Source: Sinotaia quadrata (Eukaryota; Mollusca; Gastropoda; Architaenioglossa; Viviparidae). From it: a DNA stretch of 64,000 bases. Shown piece by piece: positions 25,901 to 34,900 of the stretch (within the stretch, counting starts at the first letter, position 1; each line of letters begins with the position of its first letter). The stretch is from contig CM054177.1 of the NCBI GenBank assembly GCA_028829895.1, forward strand, positions 43,108,664 through 43,172,663, given 5' to 3'. The notes under the pieces were generated by a model. The model ran no database searches and was not told the origin of the DNA. It saw nothing but the letters and a program-made list of their open reading frames with translations. The position numbers were made by a program, and so were the translations under genes.

Positions 25901-28900
25901 AAATTCATACACTGTTTCACAGTCCAGAAATCTGCTGGAGTTGATAGTGTGAGGGGAGAGAAATTTGTGAGAAGTACAACACATAATTAGCCTCCAAATC
26001 TGCTTATGTGTTAACAAGTCAACACAACACACATGACCTAGACAGAGACAAAGAGTACAAGTATAAACAGAAAATTTTGAAACCTAAAACCCACAAAATC
26101 CTACAACTACTATTATAGTGCTTTATAATACTGACAATATTTATTAATGCATTATAATACTGGCAGTACATATTTAATACATATGTATTATAATATTGAC
26201 AGTACATATTAACTGTTATGCATTTTGATACTGACACTGCCTATTAACTATTACATAAGCATTATAATACATATACAGTACATTAACTACTATAATTTTG
26301 CTTTGGTCACAATTGCAGGAGTTAAAATTTTGGGGTCACATTTATTTAAATGAGAAAAAGTGCCTAAATTTGGTTCAGACCACTTCTTGAAGGTTGAAAA
26401 CTTATTGTGCAGGCCGACCTTTTTGGCACAACAATCTATGACCTTGTTCACCCAGATGATGTGGAGAAAGTACGAGACCAGCTGTCCACAACAGAGTCAC
26501 AAAACACGGGACGCATCCTTGATCTTAAAAGTATATCTAACATTTGTCATAAGTTGAATGTGAAAAAATATTTAGATGAAAAAATTTGTATCATTTCCAA
26601 AATAAGGACTTTAATTAATCAACTTGTTAGCATTTGTCACACATTAAGAGTTAACATGCTTTTGAGGGAAAAGTGTAGGTTGATTATTTTTATTTATTTT
26701 CATTTTCTTTTAAGATGAGTTTAGTTTTATGTATAAAATGAGCCAAATCTCTTAAGTTACTGGCATTAACAAAAAGTTATCAGAAGTCTTAAGTGAAATT
26801 CCAGGACAATTAATTTTAAGAATGTATTATTCCTTAAAAGTCTAGAACCAGTCCATTTTATGTTTCAGCTGATTTCATTGGCTTTCTCCAATTCTTTTAC
26901 AATTCCTTTCTAAAGTCACTGCACTATGTGCAATTAACATGCTTGTGGTTTTGATTCTCTTTATTTTAGAAGAATAAATTATTATTATCAAAGGCAACAG
27001 TTTATTTCTTATGAAAAATTGTGTTGTTTCTTTGTATTTAGAATACAATATTATACTCACATTTTTCAGAGTTAGTTTAACCTCTATATGTATATGCTAA
27101 GATCCAGCATTCTGAGATTTTGTAGTTATGGAAAAAGGCACATCTGATCTTGTAAGTATGTATCCGCCAGCATTTTCCTAAAATGGGAGAGGTTTTTTTC
27201 TTCTTAGCAGCTAGCAATTACTTTGTTTAGCAAGTAAAGTGATGGTGCTGTGTTGGTGTTAGATGCTAGGTGGTTAACAGACGCAGTTCAAGACTAGCTC
27301 AGGACTACATTTGTTGAAGGTAATATAGGCATTTGCAGTCAGCCTCTCTTTGACCAATCACTTGTGGCCTGTCCTGCTGTTATCTGTTGTCAATTTTGGC
27401 CTGTTTCTTGGTTCACCTGATAAGGTCAGAAAAGCATGGTGTGATTGAATACAGATTGATCACTCACTTGTCAACTGTCCATAGGCCACAGAATTATTCC
27501 TGGTAAAGGCTTTGGAATCAGTAGAAGATGAGCAGGATTTGGACCTAAATGTTGTGGGACTGGCCATCTTTTTGGTTTGGTTCGCTTTATAGATAATCAT
27601 GATAGCCTGCAGAATATATGTGCCCTCAGGGTTAAATTAATTTAATTTAGAGTCTAAAAAAATAAATTTGTTTTCTTTACTGACTGCCCTCATTCTGTTG
27701 TGTTCATCTCGACTCTACCCGCATCTACTTTACTGCATGCATGCACACACTCACACACACACACATTCACCCATGCACACATCCCCCTAAATAAATTTGA
27801 TATATTATATGCAGATTTTATCTTATATAGTATTAATTTTGAGAGTTATAAATGTATATTTATTTCTGTTGTTTAAATTCAGCTGTTATTTTTTTCTAGC
27901 TGGAACAGTTAAAAAAGAAGGACATCAATGTAAGTAATGATGATTAGTCATTATAGCATATGTATGTATGTGGTGTGCATGCGTGCGCGTAAGTAATGAT
28001 GATTAGTCATTATAGCATATGTATGTATGTGGTGTGCATGCGTGCGCGTAAGTAATGATGATTAGTCATTAAAGCATATGTATGTATGTGGTGTGCATGC
28101 GTGCGCGTAAGTAATGATGATTAGTCATTATAGCATATGTATGTATGTGGTGTGCATGTGTGCGCGTAAGTAATGATGATTAGTCATTATAGCATATGTA
28201 TGTATGTGGTGTGCATGCGTGCGCGAAAGTAATGATGATTAGTCATTATAGCATATGTATGTATGTGGTGTGCATGCGTGCGCGTAAGTAATGATGATTA
28301 GTCATTATAGCATATGTATGTATGTGGTGTGCATGCGTGCGCATAAGTAATGATGATTAGTCATTATAGCATATGTATGTATGTGGTGTGCATGCGTGCG
28401 CGTAAGTAACTATATACATAAGCGCACCAACACATTCAGGTTAACTTAATCATAATTTATAGTAAAAAGACTTGTTAATAGTAATTTATATTCATAATGT
28501 AATTGTAGTGCAGGTCTGATTTAGCCTTTTCTGGTAAGGTCTTGAATATTTATTGAAAGCTGCAATCATGTCTTTTAGCCTCTATACGATTATGCATGGG
28601 ATCACGACGAGGTTTCATTTGTCGAATGCGAATGGGCAATTCACATGTGGACCCAATGACTGCTAACCATACTGTTCGAATTCGTCAGCGTAATACACTG
28701 GGACCAGCTTCTGATGGGAGCCACTATGCTGTTGTCCATGTGACAGGATATATTAAAAACTGGCCACCGGCAGGTAGAGGTGCCTACACATTTATCTCAT
28801 AATAGTTATCATGTGAATAAATGCAGGGTTATGTTAAGGACTTCTTCCCTATGTAAATTTCATAAAAGAGAATAAAAAAGAAAGAAAAGGATATTATTTG

Positions 28901-31900
28901 ATTCGACAGTATACTTGTTTATGAACAGCAATTTTTTTTCTTATGTTGATCTTTTTAACTTATTTCTGTTACAATCACAACCATTTTCTGCCAGTGTATG
29001 AGTGTAATCTATATTTGTGTCGTGTATGTATGCCTTATTGAGGGTATGGGTAAAATAATTGTTTAGATTATAATTATTTGCTATTCAGATATTGGAAAAT
29101 GAGTTATATTAAAATAATGTGTATCAGTAGAGCTGAGATCAAAATTTAAAAAAAGTGAATGTTGATTAAATTTTGTATTGGATTAATTTGCTGGTTGCAT
29201 TTGCCAGATAGATAAAAGAAATAATTATTTATTATTTGATTCCTAAGTAGTGTATTTACATGTATGCAATCGTATACATCCAGGCGTTCAGATGGATCGA
29301 AGTGAAGGAAATGAGGAAAGTGGCAGCCACTGTTGCCTTGTGGCAATTGGTCGCCTGCAGGTCACTAACACACCAAACTGCAGTGACTTGATGGGGCCTA
29401 ACGCCTCTAGTGAGTTCATCTCTCGGCACAGTATTGATGGAAAGTTTACATTTGTCGACCAGAGGTATTTTACACATTAACCTTTCATGCTAATCATGAT
29501 TCAAATTTGTAATCAGAATGTGATTTTCATCTGCATTTTTGATCTTCCAGATGAAAACCAGATCATAAAAACTGATCATATACAGTACTTTATGTAGACA
29601 GCCACCAGCTGTTTCTTTCCTTTTTTAAACTTTTAACACCATATGATTTAACGAGGACAGGTAATTTTTCTTTCTTTGTTTAAACTTTTAACATTGTATG
29701 ATTTAATGAGAGCAGGTAATTTTTTTCTTTCCTTTTCAAAACTTTTATTACTGTATGATTTGATGAGGGCAGGTAATTTTTTTCTTTTCTGTTTTAACCC
29801 TTGGAACCATGGCCACCCATCCCTTAAAGTTCCACTCCCCTGGGTAACACTATATGATTCAATGAGAGCAATTAATTTGGTTTTTTTTCCTTTCTCGAAA
29901 CTTGTAACACTATATGATTTGAAGAGGACAGATAATTTGTGAAACGACTCTTCTGAAAATAAATTTCAAGTTTAATTTTTGGTCATAAACTTACTACCTA
30001 ACAAAGATAGACCATTTATTAAACAACCATGCTTATGTTATTTGATACTTTTTATGTTTTGTATTGTTTTGTAATTTCAGCATCAGATCACAGATTTTAG
30101 TTTTTACTTTGTTTCTTTTGTTTCTTTATGTAATATATTAACAATTAGTGTTTGTGTTCACTTGTACTAACTAATGTTTTTTTTTAATTTTTGTTTTAGG
30201 GTAACAGCTGTATTAGGGTATCAACCACAAGATCTTTTGGGGAAGGTTGCATTTGACTTCTATCATCCTGAAGACCAAACTCATATGAAAGATACTTTTG
30301 AGCAGGGTCAGACTCCATTGATTTTTTTTTTTTCTTTAATAATCTTTTTGTTTTGGAGGTTTGTCCATCAGATTGTCTTAGTTCCCTATAAGTCATCAGA
30401 TTATTGATTCTATTCATTTTTTTCAGGTTCACTTGTCTAATTCCTTGGATAGGTTTCATTAATTAGCTGTCATTTGACTATTTCACATTTGGTTCATTGC
30501 ATTTTTCTTTGTGTTTTTTTTTATTTTGTTTTTGTTGTTGTTAGTATGGTTTTATTTTTATTTTTGCTTTCTTAATTTCTGAGATGAAGTAAATGATATA
30601 AATAGTGTCAGGTCTCGTTTGATTTGTAAGTTTATCTAATCACATTCTCTTATTATGTTTTCACTTTATTATTAATAATAGCAGTATAAGAAAATTTAAT
30701 AATATACTTAACCTTAAAACAGCTTAAGCATTTTATAATAATTACATGTAAAGTACACAAGAATCATATAAGAACATGCATGTGCACAAAGAAAATTTAA
30801 AGCAACAGATGAATCCATAATGCAATATGAGAATATATAATAAATAGTCATATTTAGTAAAGAGGAAAGCAAAATGAATTTGTAAACATAACAAACATGA
30901 AATAAAAGGGGACTGTGCTGTTTTTGCTGATGAAAAGGTATTTCTTGAATTACTTCTTAAAAAATTACTTCCATTCTCTGTGTTTCTCAGCTAATAAGAT
31001 TGTAAATTGTTTATCCGCATAAATGGCCCCAAATCACTGGCAGAAATTCATATAAGTATTATGCATTTTTTTATAAGTTAATTTTAAAATAAAGATACAT
31101 GGAGTAATTGAAGAATAAGTGTAAATATGAGGGATGTCATACTAATACAAATTAAAAACCATTAATAGATTGGTGATTAAAGTGAAAGTCTTCATATGAA
31201 GGGGAATCTTCAAAGATTGATTATTACAGAAAATGAACCTTTTTTTTAGATTATTTACAAACAATAAATAAAAGAAACAAATTTTCTAAAGTATGCCAGT
31301 GCACATCATACTACACAATGATCTTAATCTTTTTAGCAGTATTAAGGGTGATCTTTCTTGAATTATTTTTGCAGTTCTGAAAATGAAAGGTCAGGTTATG
31401 TCTATAATGTATCGCTTCCGAGCTTCCAATCGAGAGTGGATATGGCTTCGAACTTCAAGTTTTAGTTTCCAGAATCCTTATACAGATGAAGTTGAATACA
31501 TCGTGTGTACCAACACCTTAGCAAAGTAAGTTATTACTTAAATTAATGAATTATTTTTCAATGGAATTCCATTATGATAAGGAATTACATTTTGTATACA
31601 TTGAAATCTTATTTTTGTCATCACAGACCAAAAATAGGACTTGGTAGATGTTTTTCACAATGTCCTCATACAGATACACCATGGATGTCTGTCTGGCTCT
31701 TAGTTTTATTCTGCAAGCAGGGTTATGTTTCGCTGATATATTTGCATGTTTGAATTCGAGTGGAAATGATAAATGTGTAAGGACAATACAAAACTGTACA
31801 ATACAAAAGACAAGATGTGGCAAAAACTGCACTCTCCCTTTCAAAACAATAATAAATGAGTTTTGAAAAGTTATGATTTAGGTTTATTAGCCTATGGGCT

Positions 31901-34900
31901 TTTTCTCTTTCATGCAGTGGTTAGATCAATCATTATGAATCACTCTCAACACACACCCTTGGGAGAGGTGGTAATGATGAATGGTGAAATAAAAAAAAAT
32001 CAATTTTTACCTCCAAGCGGTGACCCACTGACAATAAGCTACATAGTAGCACAGTGAACATCAATTAACTTTATGATTCAAACTTAAACAAATGTCCTTT
32101 TAAAACAAATAACAGCTGTACTTATGAATGGTTATCGGCCTTAAAAAAATGACTAGCGAAATACAAAACAAATTAGCTGGCAAGAGTTGTCTTTCTTTGA
32201 CAAGCCAATACCGTCTATACACAATATAGAAATTTCAAGTTTTTATGTGGATTATCCTACTTCAAAAGAATTTTGATTCTCTGATGAATTTTTCCGATTC
32301 TGAATATATTGGGGATTCTTACACATCTTCACAAGCAAAGCAATTTGTTGACACAACATTGATCTTTACCAACAGCATTGTGAGATAGAATGAGTTGTCA
32401 AAATTATTTGCAGCATGTGCATGCCCAGAATGTGGTAAGACTGATTTAAAACTTTTCATGAATGATGATAAATCAATGGTTGCTATTTATTTTTGAAAGT
32501 TATTGCTATATCATTAAACATTGATGTTTATGTATGTGATCAGATTTGGTTTAGCACTGTGTTGTGTTTAGTGTTGTATCATGTGTTTATTGCCATGTCA
32601 GGTATTTTGTGCCATGTCCTATATTTAGTGTTGTGTCATGTTTAATGCTGTCCTGTGTTTTATGCATATAATGCCATGTTGAGTCTAATTAATGTTTTAT
32701 ATTGACATGAAAGGAACTCTCAGCAAGGGCAGGTGTCAGCTTTACCAGGGGAACAGATGCCTGATGTTGTGCCTTCACTTAACACATACACTGCACCCAC
32801 TGCAAGACCAATGCAGACCGCAGACCCAATGGGTCTCACTGCTTCAGGAGCAAAGGGAGACTACCGAGACACTAGTGGTTACACTGCTGATCTGTATCAC
32901 ATGGGAAATCGGGGACTGCAGCAGGATATGTATGCACCATACAGCCAGGCTGCAGCTGCAGGAATTAAATACCCAGCACACACTAGTCCCTCAGCTATGG
33001 GAATCAGCCAACCTTCACCGGCTTCAACCATGGGACCCCTTGGAATTAGACGCAGCCCAGCTGCTCAGACTGGAGGTCCCAGTGGATGGGGTTCTCAGGG
33101 AAGCTATGTTCGCAATGATGTAAGAATCTGTTAATATTGCATTCTCAGTTTAAAATAATTCCTAATTACTACACACTATATTTTCATTGTATAATCTTTT
33201 ATTGTTTTGTCCCCTTAACTCTCTTCCGACTGAAATTTTGGTGATTTTCCTCCTTGTTAAACACTTGGCTTATTTAGAACATATTTCTTTCTAGGTTCTG
33301 AAGTGTATATATACTTGTTAATGTCATTTTCCAGGAAATTAAGATTAAGTGGGCTTTAATACAAATACAGTTGTAATTTTATTGTTACATATTTGTACAT
33401 TTTAATAAATTAAATATGAGGATTAGTTCAATTTTGGGGGGACAGAAATCCAGATTTTACATTTTGACAAAGAAGGAAAAAAGGTATAATGGGTAATTGA
33501 AAAACATTTATTGAAATTATTGAAATGTAACTCTATCCTCAACAGAAACCAAATATCAGGTAAATGTGACAGTAAATAATGAATTAACAGGTCTTTAAGC
33601 ACTAGCAAAAATTTGCAAGTTTATTTTTTGTTAAAAGTAAGGTATTTCAACATTCAAGTTCACATTGTTAAAATATATAACAATTACATAGCAGACATGG
33701 AAGTAGTCTTTAAAATGTTTACAAACTGATTACAGATAAAAATTACAATTTAGATATATATTTATTGTGTGCAATATACTCAAATTTTTCCTAGAACAAA
33801 TTAATGTCTAATCATGATGTACCAAGCCAACTTAATAGGGTATCTATGTTTAAGAAAAACAGAAAGTTTTAGTTTTTCTGAAAGCCATAAACTGTACACC
33901 TAACACTTATCGTTCTCTCAGTTTGCATAATTTGATATCAGTTACAATTTCAGTGAACATCATTAAACTCAGGATCCATAGTAACAAGTACATTGTCATT
34001 CACACCTATGTTCCCCAGCTCCCTAATTAACTCTTCTCTAAAATTAAAAAAAATACTGCTCAGACCTATACAACCACAGACTTACAAGGGACAACGACAT
34101 AACTCAACACCCCATCAGTGACCAACACTGACAACTACCCCAACCTCTGAGCAGAAATAAAGACTGCAGTGAAATCATTGAAAAAAGGGAAGGCAGCGGG
34201 AGTAGACAACATCCCTGCTAAACTAGTCCAAGAAGGGGGAGAAGCAAGATAAGCACCCTACTAACAATCTGCAATAAGATCTGGCAGACAGGGGAATGGC
34301 CAACATCATGGACTCTGTCATTGATAATAACTCCCTGAAAAAAGGCAATTTGCAGCAATGTCAGAACTATCTTACAATCAGTCTTATATGCCACCCAGGC
34401 AAAGTCATGCTAAAGATAATATTAAACAGACCCTCACTGTGGATCTCGAAAGGAGAATACAAGCAACTGAAATGAGATGCTGTCAAAGGTTGCTTGGCTT
34501 TTCGTATAGAGATAATGTCACGAATGAAGAAGTGAGAAAAAGAATTAGACAAGCCATTGGGGCCTATGAGGAGCTATTGGCGATTGTGAAAAAATATAAA
34601 ATGAAATGGTACGGTCATGTCAAATGATCAATAGGGCTTGCCAAGACAATCATGCAAGGTATTGTGCAAGGAGGGTGAAGGAGAGGAAGACAGTGGAAAA
34701 GATGGGAGGATAACATCAGATGGGTGGATGGGTGGGCCCATATCTAGCTGGTCTTTTCAGTTCTATATCTGTATTTTTTCCCTAACCACTATGACCTTGG
34801 TGGATGCAGGAATCATCCACTGCATTGTGTAAGTGTAACGAGCAATTTCTGGTACAAGGAAGTTACTGGAAATTGCTCCAATTGTTGTTCTGCTTGAGTG

